NCBI GenBank assembly: GCA_035458865.1
Contig: DATHYZ010000122.1
Span: 1-17,984 of the forward strand
DNA length: 17,984 bases
Direction: 5' to 3'
DNA from: DATHYZ01 sp035458865
Lineage (GTDB): Bacteria > Chloroflexota > Limnocylindria > Limnocylindrales > CSP1-4
Shown here: positions 1-7,430 of the stretch, one piece after another
Layout: every line of letters starts with the position of its first letter
Numbering within the stretch: the first letter of the stretch is position 1
Position numbers and translations under genes: made by a program
The notes under the pieces: model-generated
What the model was told of the DNA's origin: nothing
The model's input: the letters and a program-made list of their open reading frames with translations, nothing else
Databases searched by the model: none

Positions 1-892
1 GCGACGTCAGGACGGTCAGGATCAGCGCCCCGACGATCGTGCCGCCGTAGCCGCCGCGGCCGCCCATGATCGAGGTGCCACCGATGACCGCGGCGGCGAC
101 CGAGGGCAGGACGTACGAGTCGGCCAGGGTCACGCTGGCGACGTTCGTCAGGCCGGAGAGGATGAAGCCGGCGAGGGCAGCCATCAGCGCGGAGATCACG
201 TAGAGGATCACCAGGACCTGCCACGAACGAGCGCCCGACAGGCGGGCAGCGACCGGGTTGTCGCCGATGGCGTAGAGAAGGCGGCCGTAGCCGGTCCGCC
301 GCAAGGCCAGGAGGATCGCCGCCGCCAGCGGGATGAAGATCAGGAGGCTGTGGGGGACGACGCCGGCGAACGAGCCCGATCCCAGCCACCGGAGGATGTC
401 CGGGGTCCCCCCGCCCGTCTGGACCATCACCAGCTGCCAGACGTTGGCGAGGCCGAGGACCACGAAGCTCATGCCCAGGGTCATGATCAGCGGGTGGACC
501 CGGAAGACCCCGACCCCGACGCCGGTCAGGAACCCGGCCAGCCCCGCAGCGATGAGGGCGACGACGATGCCGGCCGGGGTGCCCGGACCCGAGACGAGCG
601 TCGCCACGACGAACCCGGACATCGACGCCACTGCGCCGACCGACAGGTCGATGCCGCCGGTGAGCATCGTCAGGGTCTGGCAGCCAGCCAGGATCGCCAG
701 GGGCACCGCGGTCCGAAGGATCACCCCGGCCCAGTTCGCGTTGACGATGCCCGGCCGGGCAAGCTCGCTGGCGACGATCAGGATGGCGAGCAGCACGAAG
801 AGCGGGATGATCGGCCGGTCGCGGAAGAGCCGGCGCCAGGCCGTCGGCGACAGCCAGGGGTTGCGGGTCGGGGAGGCGGTCGTGCTGCTCAC
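1..892 (-). CDS. Ribose-type sugar ABC transporter permease (3' end cut by window)
   Basis: This is an inner-membrane permease of the RbsC/BPD_transp_2 family and the last visible gene of the transporter operon. I read about 297 codons from a GTG at 892-890; the frame stays open to base 1, so only the last few tens of residues are missing compared with the usual 310-350. The N-terminus is short and polar, followed by many hydrophobic helices. The family loop LTGGIDLSVGAV lies near residue 75, and the C-terminal glycine-rich motif GGTSIMGGRGGYGG lies close to the cut. The GTG overlaps the stop of the upstream permease by 4 bases (GTGA, 889-892), so the two are probably translationally coupled. 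It likely pairs with that second permease as a heterodimer. Family assignment is firm; the substrate cannot be read from the sequence. Confidence 0.93.
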   Translation of the reverse strand, partial: MSSTTASPTRNPWLSPTAWRRLFRDRPIIPLFVLLAILIVASELARPGIVNANWAGVILRTAVPLAILAGCQTLTMLTGGIDLSVGAVASMSGFVVATLVSGPGTPAGIVVALIAAGLAGFLTGVGVGVFRVHPLIMTLGMSFVVLGLANVWQLVMVQTGGGTPDILRWLGSGSFAGVVPHSLLIFIPLAAAILLALRRTGYGRLLYAIGDNPVAARLSGARSWQVLVILYVISALMAALAGFILSGLTNVASVTLADSYVLPSVAAAVIGGTSIMGGRGGYGGTIVGALILTVLTS

Positions 893-1893
893 GCGCGCCT
901 CCGGCGCATCTCGATGAGGCTGCCGGCCATGACCACGCCGATGAGGATGAACCCCTGGAGCACGATGGCCAGGTTGTTGTTGACGTTGAGGAAGGTCATG
1001 TCGGTCCGGACGAGCTGGAGGATGACGACCGCGATGATCGGCCCCGCGAGACCGCCGCGTCCGCCGGCCAGGCTGACCCCGCCGAGGACCACCGCGGCGA
1101 CACTCTGGAGGGTGTAGGGACCGGGGACCGGGGTCCCGATCCCGGTGCTGGCCGTCAGGCTGAGCCCGGCGAAGGCGGCGAATAGTCCACCGAGGGCGTA
1201 GGCCATGAACTTGGTGCGCCCCACCGACACCCCGCTCCGGAAGGCCGCCAGCGAGTCGCTGCCGACGGCGTAGAGCGAGAGCCCGAGCCGCGTGCGCCGG
1301 AGTGGGATCCAGATGACCGTCACCACAACCACCAGGACGACCGCGGCCTTCGGCACGAAGTCGACCAGGACGGAGCCCAGCACCAGGTCCCGGAGCCAGT
1401 CGACCGAGTCGCCGCCCGGCGTGCGCAGCACGAGCAGAGCGGCCCCGGCCCAGACGAAGAGCATCGCCAAGGTGACGACGATGTCGGCGACCTTCGTCAG
1501 CACGACGAGGGCGCCGTTGATCGCCCCCAGCGCGAAGCCCATGACGAGCACCGCGACGACCACGACGATGCCGAACTCCTCGCTTCGGCCATCCATGAGG
1601 ACGGCCGCGGTCACACTGGTCAGCGCCATCATCGAGCCGATCGAGAGATCGATGCCGCCCGAGATCACGACGATCGCCTGGGCGACCGCGGCCAGGGCCA
1701 GCGGCAGGACCGAGATCGCCAGGCCCTGGATCCCCGGGATCCCGTAGCTCGGCTGGATGAGCTTGGTGAAGAGGAGGAGCAGGGCCAGGAAGCCGATCAG
1801 GCCGAGCGTCCACGAGTTGCGACGCCCGAAGGCAAGCAGCGCCTCGGCCGGTCGACCCCGCATCGCCCCAGCGGTGCCCGCGGTCGCGCTCAC
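889..1893 (-). CDS. Ribose-type sugar ABC transporter permease
   Basis: This is a 334-residue inner-membrane permease of the RbsC family. After a basic N-terminus (about residues 1-30), hydrophobic segments span the rest. It carries the family loop SGGIDLSIGSMMALT near residues 78-92 and the C-terminal motif GGVSLAGGRGGLAG near residues 273-286. It ends in a basic RRRRA tail on the expected cytoplasmic side. The start is a GTG at 1893-1891 that overlaps the ATPase stop by 4 bases (GTGA), and its own stop overlaps the next permease in the same way. It is a paralogue of that second permease rather than a copy of it. The transporter therefore probably has two different membrane subunits, as in other sugar importers with two RbsC-like genes. 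Substrate is unknown. Confidence 0.95.
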   Translation of the reverse strand: MSATAGTAGAMRGRPAEALLAFGRRNSWTLGLIGFLALLLLFTKLIQPSYGIPGIQGLAISVLPLALAAVAQAIVVISGGIDLSIGSMMALTSVTAAVLMDGRSEEFGIVVVVAVLVMGFALGAINGALVVLTKVADIVVTLAMLFVWAGAALLVLRTPGGDSVDWLRDLVLGSVLVDFVPKAAVVLVVVVTVIWIPLRRTRLGLSLYAVGSDSLAAFRSGVSVGRTKFMAYALGGLFAAFAGLSLTASTGIGTPVPGPYTLQSVAAVVLGGVSLAGGRGGLAGPIIAVVILQLVRTDMTFLNVNNNLAIVLQGFILIGVVMAGSLIEMRRRRA

Positions 1894-3518
1894 CGGTCGG
1901 CCTCCGGGCCGTCCGACGTCGGCGCCGTCCCGCCGTCAGCCGGGGGCGCGCCCGGGGTGGCTCCGGCTCCGTTGGCAACCCGGGTCCGGGCGATGGCGCG
2001 GGCGGCCTCGTCCTCCGGCAGCTGGGCGTCCGCCCCAAGGTTGAACGCCGCCCGCAGCAGCGTCGGCTCGTCGGCATCGGCGGCGTCCAGCTCGGCGACC
2101 ACCCGGCCGCCGAAGATGACGATCGCCCGGTCGCACGCCAGCTGGATCTCCTTGAGCTCGGAGGTGTAGAGGAGGACGGCCGCCCCGGCCTCGGAGAGGT
2201 CGCGCAGCAGGCGGTAGATCTGGTGCTTCGTCCGGATGTCGATGCCGCGGGTCGGGTCGAAGCAGAGCATCGTCCGGACCCCCCCGGCGACCCAGCGGGC
2301 GATGGTGACCTTCTGCTGGTTGCCGCCCGACAGCCGGCGGACCTCGCGACCGGCGCGGGCATCGATCTGGAGCCGCTCGACCGCCGCGTCGACGGTCTCC
2401 CGCTCGCGACCGAGGTCGATGAGCCCCCAGGAGCGGAGCCGGGAGCTGTATGGAAGGGCGATGTTCTCCTGCACCGAGCGCTGCATGAGGAGCGCCTCGG
2501 CGCGGTCGGCGGCCACGTAGACGAGGCCGGCCCGGATGGCGTCGGCGGGGTGGCGGAAGGCGACCGGCGACCCGTCGACCAGGAGCTCGCCGCCGCTCGG
2601 GCGCTCGGCCCCTGACAGGATGTCGAACAGCTCGTCCTGGCCCTGACCCTCCACGGCCACGACGCCGAGGACCTCCCCGGGGTACAGGTCGAAGGTCCCG
2701 TCACGGAGCTTCGTGCCCTGGGTCAGCCCGCGGGCCGAGAGGCGCGGCTGCCCCTGCGTCATCGGCGCTCGGGATCGCGCCACGTCGGCAGCACGAGCCG
2801 AGAGGTCCTCGGCCGACTCGCCGAGCATCAGCTCGACGATCTGCTCGTCGGAGCCCTCGGTCACGTCGACGACGCCGACGGTCTCGCCCTCGCGCAGCAC
2901 GGTCGCCCGGTCGCAGACGGCGGAGATCTCGATCATGCGGTGGGAGATGAAGACGACGCAGCGATCACCGCCGCGCTGGCGGCCCACGACCTCGAGGACG
3001 CGCTCGGTCAGGTTCGCCGGCAGGGCCGCGGTCATCTCGTCGAGCATCAGGACGTCCGGCTCGATGGCGAGCGCACGGGCCAGGTCGATGATGCGCAGCG
3101 ACGCCAGCGGGACGCGCCGGGCCATCATCGACAGGTCGAGGTCGTCGAGGCCGAGCTCGGCGACCCAGTGCCGGAAGGGCTCGAGCGGTGTCTCGGTGAG
3201 GCGGAGATTGGATCGGACGTCGAGGTCCGGGATGAGGGATGGCTCCTGGTAGACGGACACCAGGCCACCGCGCCGCGCCTCGCCGGGCGAGTGGACGGTC
3301 CGCTCCTTGCCTCGGACCTTGATGGAGCCGGCGTCCGGTCGGACCGCCCCGGTCAGGATCTTGACCAGCGTGCTCTTGCCGGCGCCGTTCGCGCCCATCA
3401 GCGCGTGGACCTCGCCCGGCCGCACGGCGAGCGACGCCGACCTCAGCGCCACCACGGCGCCGTAGGTCTTCGAGACGCCGGTCGCTTCGAGCAGGAGATC
3501 GGTCGCGGTCGCGGTCAT
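1890..3518 (-). CDS. Double-domain sugar ABC transporter ATPase (RbsA/MglA family) with one degenerate nucleotide site
   Basis: This 542-residue cytoplasmic ATPase powers the adjacent permeases. Domain 1 has Walker A GANGAGKST (42-50), Walker B VLMLDE (156-161) and an H-loop His193, but its signature region reads VPLASLRIIDLARAL where relatives have LSxxQ. Domain 2 has an intact signature LSGGNQQK (396-403), but its Walker A region (VEGQGQDEL, about 289-297) lacks lysine, as is usual in this family. Its Walker B region reads MLCFDPTRGID, with F and D where relatives have D and E. One composite site (Walker A/B of domain 1 with the signature of domain 2) is complete; the other looks dead. The C-terminal tail of about 45 residues is rich in Ala, Pro and Gly and probably disordered. 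ATG start at 3518; no strong ribosome binding site is visible. Confidence 0.95.
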   Translation of the reverse strand: MTATATDLLLEATGVSKTYGAVVALRSASLAVRPGEVHALMGANGAGKSTLVKILTGAVRPDAGSIKVRGKERTVHSPGEARRGGLVSVYQEPSLIPDLDVRSNLRLTETPLEPFRHWVAELGLDDLDLSMMARRVPLASLRIIDLARALAIEPDVLMLDEMTAALPANLTERVLEVVGRQRGGDRCVVFISHRMIEISAVCDRATVLREGETVGVVDVTEGSDEQIVELMLGESAEDLSARAADVARSRAPMTQGQPRLSARGLTQGTKLRDGTFDLYPGEVLGVVAVEGQGQDELFDILSGAERPSGGELLVDGSPVAFRHPADAIRAGLVYVAADRAEALLMQRSVQENIALPYSSRLRSWGLIDLGRERETVDAAVERLQIDARAGREVRRLSGGNQQKVTIARWVAGGVRTMLCFDPTRGIDIRTKHQIYRLLRDLSEAGAAVLLYTSELKEIQLACDRAIVIFGGRVVAELDAADADEPTLLRAAFNLGADAQLPEDEAARAIARTRVANGAGATPGAPPADGGTAPTSDGPEADR

Positions 3519-3563
3519 CGTCCCGTGATGGAGCCTCGCTGAGGGATCAAGTGCGGGGCGCGC

Positions 3564-3597
3564 TGCGGGGGATGCCGGCGGACCGGCATCCCCCGCA
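3564..3597 (-). terminator. Perfect 15-bp intercistronic hairpin between binding-protein and ATPase genes
   Basis: The arms TGCGGGGGATGCCGG (3564-3578) and CCGGCATCCCCCGCA (3583-3597) are perfect complements around a CGGA tetraloop. On the minus strand the hairpin starts about 20 bases after the binding-protein stop. No T-run follows, so it is more likely a 3' mRNA stabiliser or partial terminator that sets a higher level of binding protein than of ATPase and permease. That arrangement is known for other binding-protein operons; its action here is inferred. Confidence 0.8.
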
Positions 3598-3617
3598 TGA
3601 TCCAGGCTGAAGGGAGA

Positions 3618-4718
3618 TTACTCCTCGCCCGGGCCCTTGCAGGCGACGGCCTGCTCGGGGGTGTACGTCGTGAAGCCCTCGATCGTGATGCCGAGGGGCC
3701 ACGTGGGATCGAGGCCCGGCACGTTCTGCCAGGACTCGAGGAGCGCCTTGCCGTCGTCGGTCTCGTTCTCGGCGAGGACCGGGACGAGCAGGACGGTGTT
3801 CGGCTGGCTGGCGTTCGGGTCGGTCGCCACGTCCTCCTCCTGGAGGAGCTTGAGGGCGAGGTTGACGCCGGCGCCGCCGACGGCCGCGGTGTTCGTCACC
3901 GCCGCGCCGACGAGGCCCGGGTAGCCCTCGGGATCGAGGAGCTGGGCCACGAATGCGCCGAGGTCAGCGCCGACGATCGGCACGAAGTCCTTGCCGGCGG
4001 CCTTGATGGCGTCGACGACCTGGGAGTCCATGCCGGACGTCCAGATGCCGTCGGTGTCGTCGTACTGGCCGCTGGCCAGCCAGTCGTTGATGAGGGTCGT
4101 CGTCTGCGCCGGATCCCAGCCGGTGTGGACGCCGTCCGCGGTCGGGAGGACCGTGATGCCCGGGAACTCCTCGAGCGCCCGCTTGAAGCCGATGTCGCGA
4201 TCGCTGTCGGCCGGATGGCCGGCGAAGCCGCGCATGTAGTAGACGTTGCCCTGGCCGTCCAGCTTCTCGAACAGCCACTTGGCGCCGAGGTACGCGTACT
4301 CGACCTGGTTGTTGTAGAGGTTGTAGGTGTCGGGGTCGGTCACGTAGGCATCGACCGAGACGGTGATGATGCCCGCGGCCTTGGCCTCCTCGAGGGCCGG
4401 GTTGAGAGCCTCGGGGTCGTTCGGGTTGAAGACGATCGCATCGACGCCCTTGGCGATGAGGTCACGGATATCCTGGAGCTGGCCAGCCGCGTCGGTGTTG
4501 CGATGGATCGTCGTGAGCTCCGAGACCTTCTCGGATGCGAGGGCCTCCGCCTTGGCGGTGCAGACCTGCTCCTCCCGGAACCCGTTGCCGACGCCGCCGG
4601 CGTTCGAGTAACCGATCGAGAACTGGTCGCCCGATCCCCCGTCACCGCTGCAGGCGCCGACGACGACCGCGACCGCGGCCAGGGCGACGACGCTGCGCGC
4701 CATCCTCATTCGCTTCAT
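3618..4718 (-). CDS. Sugar ABC transporter substrate-binding lipoprotein (RbsB-type, peripla_BP_4)
   Basis: This 366-residue secreted binding protein captures the sugar and delivers it to the two permeases. The N-terminus MKRMRMARSV is basic, followed by a hydrophobic stretch and the lipobox VGAC with Cys23 as the lipidated residue. The mature protein has the two-lobed type I fold: IGYSNAGG begins lobe 1 near residue 35, GVDAIVFNPNDPEAL is the conserved family segment, and TSGMDSQVVDAIKAAG lies in lobe 2. The start at 4718 was preferred to an in-frame ATG at 4811 because it gives a proper signal peptide and has a strong AAGGAGGAG ribosome binding site 8 bases upstream. It lies between the SIS gene and the hairpin that precedes the ATPase gene. 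The ligand cannot be deduced; sugar or polyol is likely. Confidence 0.94.
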   Translation of the reverse strand: MKRMRMARSVVALAAVAVVVGACSGDGGSGDQFSIGYSNAGGVGNGFREEQVCTAKAEALASEKVSELTTIHRNTDAAGQLQDIRDLIAKGVDAIVFNPNDPEALNPALEEAKAAGIITVSVDAYVTDPDTYNLYNNQVEYAYLGAKWLFEKLDGQGNVYYMRGFAGHPADSDRDIGFKRALEEFPGITVLPTADGVHTGWDPAQTTTLINDWLASGQYDDTDGIWTSGMDSQVVDAIKAAGKDFVPIVGADLGAFVAQLLDPEGYPGLVGAAVTNTAAVGGAGVNLALKLLQEEDVATDPNASQPNTVLLVPVLAENETDDGKALLESWQNVPGLDPTWPLGITIEGFTTYTPEQAVACKGPGEE

Positions 4719-4725
4719 GTACCGG

Positions 4726-4735
4726 TCTCCTCCTT
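4726..4735 (-). promoter_or_regulatory. Strong Shine-Dalgarno site of the binding-protein gene
   Basis: The minus strand reads AAGGAGGAGA ending 7 bases before the ATG at 4718. It decides the start over the in-frame ATG at 4811, which would add a non-signal-like N-terminus. Confidence 0.8.
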
Positions 4736-4807
4736 GTGGCGGCCGGCGCTCCCTCGGGGAGCATGGTCCGCCGCGAACCACGAGCCTGCTCGGATACCTT
4801 GGACCAG

Positions 4808-5644
4808 TCACCCACCTCCTTGCTGGCCGATCGCACGGGCGAGCCGCCTTGCATGCTCTCGATAGGCTTCCTCGAACAACGCCCGCGAGCGCTCCTCGCC
4901 CACCACGCTCGCGCGCGTGATGACGGGAGGCATCGACCCGAGCTCCACGAGGAGCTGGGCTGTCCGGACCTTGATGGCGTTGACGATGGCGACGGCGCCC
5001 ACGGTGGAGCCGGGTCCGACGGGCGTGTCGAGACCGTCGATGGCGACCATCGCATCGGCGGCGGGGCTGCAGACGTCGAGCACGAGATCCGCTTCCTCCA
5101 GCAACCGGGAGCCCACGTCGGGCTCCGCCTCACCGGCCATCGACTGGGCGACCGAGGTGACTGCGATGACGCGCAGCCCCCGGGCCCTCGCCCCCCGGGC
5201 CATCTCCACCGGTACGGCGGTGAGTCCGCCGGCGGAGAACACGACCATTATGTCGTGCGGGCCATAGGCGAAGTTGGACAGGATGACGTCGGCCAGGCCG
5301 GATGTCCGCTCGATGAACATCGCCTGTCGCTGCCCGTTGGCCCCGACCACCTGGGTGTGGAACGTCATCGACAGCTCGACGATCGGGTTGAAGCCCGGGT
5401 ACGAGCCGTAGCGCGGGAACATCTCCTCGACCGGGATCCGCGAGTGGCCCGTCCCGAAGAGGTGGACGAGGCCCCCGGCGGCGATCGCCTCGGCGCACCA
5501 CCGGCTGGCCATCTCGATGCCGTCGGCCTGGGTGGCCTCGATGCGGTCCAGGACCCCGCGGGCCTCGGCCAGCCAGGCCGAGGCCGCCGACCCGTCCCGG
5601 CCCGGGCTGCCCGTCGCCGGGGCCCGATCAGTACCCACCGGCAT
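4808..5644 (-). CDS. SIS-domain phosphosugar-binding protein (UPF0309-like)
   Basis: This is a 278-residue soluble protein with one sugar isomerase (SIS) domain, resembling the UPF0309 group of predicted phosphosugar isomerases or binding proteins. Visible elements are a helical N-terminal segment (about 22-56), the first SIS loop HLFGTGHSR (61-69), the second loop FSAGGLTAVPVEMA (136-149) and a C-terminal helical region ending in Gly residues. Relatives usually have SNSGxNxxPxE in the second loop; here it is SAGGLTAVPVE. The ATG at 5644 overlaps the deoC end by 17 bases, so translation is coupled; a GTG two codons later is a possible alternative. Together with NagA and NagB it suggests an amino-sugar phosphate as ligand, but the reaction is unknown. 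MurQ-type etherases share the fold but are a different branch. Confidence 0.87.
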   Translation of the reverse strand: MPVGTDRAPATGSPGRDGSAASAWLAEARGVLDRIEATQADGIEMASRWCAEAIAAGGLVHLFGTGHSRIPVEEMFPRYGSYPGFNPIVELSMTFHTQVVGANGQRQAMFIERTSGLADVILSNFAYGPHDIMVVFSAGGLTAVPVEMARGARARGLRVIAVTSVAQSMAGEAEPDVGSRLLEEADLVLDVCSPAADAMVAIDGLDTPVGPGSTVGAVAIVNAIKVRTAQLLVELGSMPPVITRASVVGEERSRALFEEAYREHARRLARAIGQQGGG

Positions 5645-6440
5645 CCGTCGTCACCGCGGTGGCCTCGGCCAGGCCCGCTCGGCGGGCCCGAGCGTCGTCG
5701 AGGATCGTCTTCGTGGCGGTCGCCCCGATCCGGGTGACGCCCAGGGCCATCACCGCCAGGAGCGCGTCCAGTGTCCGCACCCCGCCGGCCGCCTTGACCG
5801 CGACGTCCGGGCTCGTGTTCGAGCGCATGAGCGCAAGGTCCTCATGGGTCGCCCCGCTCGGCGCGAACCCGGTCGACGTCTTCACGAAGTCGGCGCCGGC
5901 GGCCTCGCTCAGCCGGCAGGCCCGGATCTTCTCCTCGTCGGTCAGGTAGGCGTTCTCGAAGATCACCTTGACGATCGCGCCGGCCGCGTGGGCCACCTCG
6001 ACGATCGCCGCGATGTCGGCCTGGACATCGGCATCGCGGCCGGCCTTGAGCGCGCCGATCGGCAGGACCATGTCGAGCTCGGTGGCCCCGTCGGTCAGGG
6101 CCTGGCGGGCCTCGAAGACCTTCGTCTCGGTGCGGTGGTTGCCGTGCGGGAAGCCGATCGTGGTCCCCACCGCGACATCGGTCCCGGCCAGCAGCTCGGC
6201 GGCTCGACGGACGTCCGTCGGGCGGACGCAGACCGACGCGACGTCGTACTCGGCGGCCAACCGGCAGCCTTCCTCGACGAAGGCGTCGTCGAGCTCGGGC
6301 CGGAGGAGCGAGTGGTCGATGGTCTTGGCGAGATCGCGCTCGGTGACCCGGGTGAAGAGGTCGGCCAGCAGCTCCGGCGTGACGTCGGCCGGTGAGCGAG
6401 GAGCCGTCACCTCGGCCCAGCCAGCGGTCATGGCGCTCAC
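5628..6440 (-). CDS. deoC: DeoC-type deoxyribose-phosphate aldolase family protein
   Basis: This is a class I aldolase of the DeoC/LacD TIM-barrel family, about 270 residues. Members cleave 2-deoxyribose 5-phosphate to glyceraldehyde 3-phosphate and acetaldehyde. The catalytic set is present: Schiff-base lysine K187 in FVKTSTGF, Asp123 in ELDMVLP and Lys216 in VKAAGGVRT, plus IDHSLLRP near residue 41. I chose the GTG at 6440 because it overlaps the stop of the upstream TIM-barrel gene as GTGA, the same coupling used elsewhere in this operon; an ATG three codons downstream (6431) is nearly as plausible. No other deoxynucleoside catabolic gene (deoA, deoB, deoD) is present. The enzyme may therefore act on a deoxy-sugar phosphate made by the neighbouring enzymes. 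Family is certain, substrate is not. Confidence 0.93.
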   Translation of the reverse strand: MSAMTAGWAEVTAPRSPADVTPELLADLFTRVTERDLAKTIDHSLLRPELDDAFVEEGCRLAAEYDVASVCVRPTDVRRAAELLAGTDVAVGTTIGFPHGNHRTETKVFEARQALTDGATELDMVLPIGALKAGRDADVQADIAAIVEVAHAAGAIVKVIFENAYLTDEEKIRACRLSEAAGADFVKTSTGFAPSGATHEDLALMRSNTSPDVAVKAAGGVRTLDALLAVMALGVTRIGATATKTILDDARARRAGLAEATAVTTDAGGY

Positions 6441-7351
6441 TTGCAGTACGGCCGCAGCACGTCGCGGGCGATGAGGAAGCCCTGCTTGACCTTCTCGTCG
6501 GTGCCCTCGAAGCGGCGGTCCTCGTGCTCGATGATGCAGTCGCCCTCGTAGCCCGCGCGGTAGAGGGCCGCGAAGATCCGGGCCCACGGAGCCTCGCCGA
6601 GGCCGGGCAGGCGGGGGATCTGCCAGCCGATGCCCGACGACATCGAGCCGCGCTCGTAGAGCCCGTCGCGATCGATCTCGACGTCCTTGGCCTGGAAGTG
6701 GTAGATGTGCGGCCCGAACTCGCGGATGAAGCGCTCCTGGTCGATCATCAGCCAGACCAGGTGCGACGGGTCGTAGTTGAGCCCGACCGTGCCGCCCCAC
6801 TCCTCGATGATCCGTCGCCAGATGTACGGCGACCAGGCGATGTTGTGGCCGCCCGGCCACTCGTCGCGGCTGAAGATCATCGGGCAGTTCTCGATGGTGA
6901 TCCTCACGCCCTCGTCCTGGGCGGCCTTGACGATGCCGGGCCAGACGCGGAGGGCCTCGTCCCAGTTCTCGTCCGTGCTCTTGGCGGCGTCGCCGCCCAT
7001 GAAGGTGTTGACCAGCGGGACGCCCATCTTCCGGGCCGCCGACATGACCGTCTTGAGGTGGGCGATGGCCGGTTCGCGCACCGCCGGGTCGGGATGGAGC
7101 GGGTTCGGGTAGAAGCCCAGCCCGGAGACCGAGAGGCCCTTGCCGGCCAGTTCGTCGACGATCTCGGTGGCCTGCGAGTCCGATAGGTTCGCCACGTCGA
7201 TGTGGCTGGTCCCCGCGTAACGGCGGGTCGGCCCGGTCGCTCGTGGCCAGCAGGCGATCTCCAGCACCTCGAATCCGCTGGCGGCAGCCCAGTCGGCCAC
7301 CTCCATGAGGGGCGTCTCGGGGAACGGGGCTGTCAGGAAGCCGAGCTTCAT
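6437..7351 (-). CDS. TIM-barrel sugar phosphate isomerase/epimerase (AP endonuclease 2 / IolE-like family)
   Basis: This is a 304-residue soluble enzyme of the xylose-isomerase-like TIM-barrel superfamily, which holds a divalent metal and catalyses isomerisation, epimerisation, dehydration or elimination on keto-sugars. Likely metal ligands are Glu154 (ITIENCP), Asp194 (NYDPSHL), His218 (YHFQAKD) and Glu275 (IIEHEDR), spaced as in the family. The ATG at 7351 has a GGAGGAG ribosome binding site 4 bases upstream (7356-7362). Its stop overlaps the deoC start. It follows a Gfo/Idh/MocA oxidoreductase by about 80 bases. This pairing is typical of inositol, levoglucosan and 3-keto-glycoside pathways, where the dehydrogenase makes a keto-sugar and the barrel enzyme isomerises or eliminates it. 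The exact reaction is not deducible. Confidence 0.92.
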   Translation of the reverse strand: MKLGFLTAPFPETPLMEVADWAAASGFEVLEIACWPRATGPTRRYAGTSHIDVANLSDSQATEIVDELAGKGLSVSGLGFYPNPLHPDPAVREPAIAHLKTVMSAARKMGVPLVNTFMGGDAAKSTDENWDEALRVWPGIVKAAQDEGVRITIENCPMIFSRDEWPGGHNIAWSPYIWRRIIEEWGGTVGLNYDPSHLVWLMIDQERFIREFGPHIYHFQAKDVEIDRDGLYERGSMSSGIGWQIPRLPGLGEAPWARIFAALYRAGYEGDCIIEHEDRRFEGTDEKVKQGFLIARDVLRPYCK

Positions 7352-7403
7352 CGTGCTCCTCCATGCGCGGATGGCGGCGTCGTGGTGCGAGCGATGGTGG
7401 ACG

Positions 7404-7426
7404 CCGGCGACGAACGGCCTCGCCGG
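7404..7426 (-). repeat. Short intercistronic inverted repeat
   Basis: CCGGCGA (7404-7410) and TCGCCGG (7420-7426) are complementary around a 9-base loop. On the minus strand it lies directly after the oxidoreductase stop (7431) and before the TIM-barrel gene. It has no T-run; a weak mRNA processing or stability element is possible. Confidence 0.4.
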
Positions 7427-7430
7427 AGCA

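Noticed and set aside
4748..4762. A small hairpin GCTCCC-TCG-GGGAGC between the SIS gene and the binding-protein gene.
   Set aside because: Six base pairs with a 3-base loop is expected by chance in DNA this GC-rich, and no T-run follows.
4801..4808. A half match to the dre-type operator (ACTGGTCC on the minus strand) just upstream of the binding-protein gene.
   Set aside because: Only the left half fits; the right half does not match and there is no palindrome. It also overlaps the end of the SIS gene, so coding constraint explains it.
3597..4865. Long open frame on the plus strand opposite the binding-protein gene.
   Set aside because: High GC content creates long antisense frames; the product has no recognisable domain while the minus strand encodes a clear lipoprotein.
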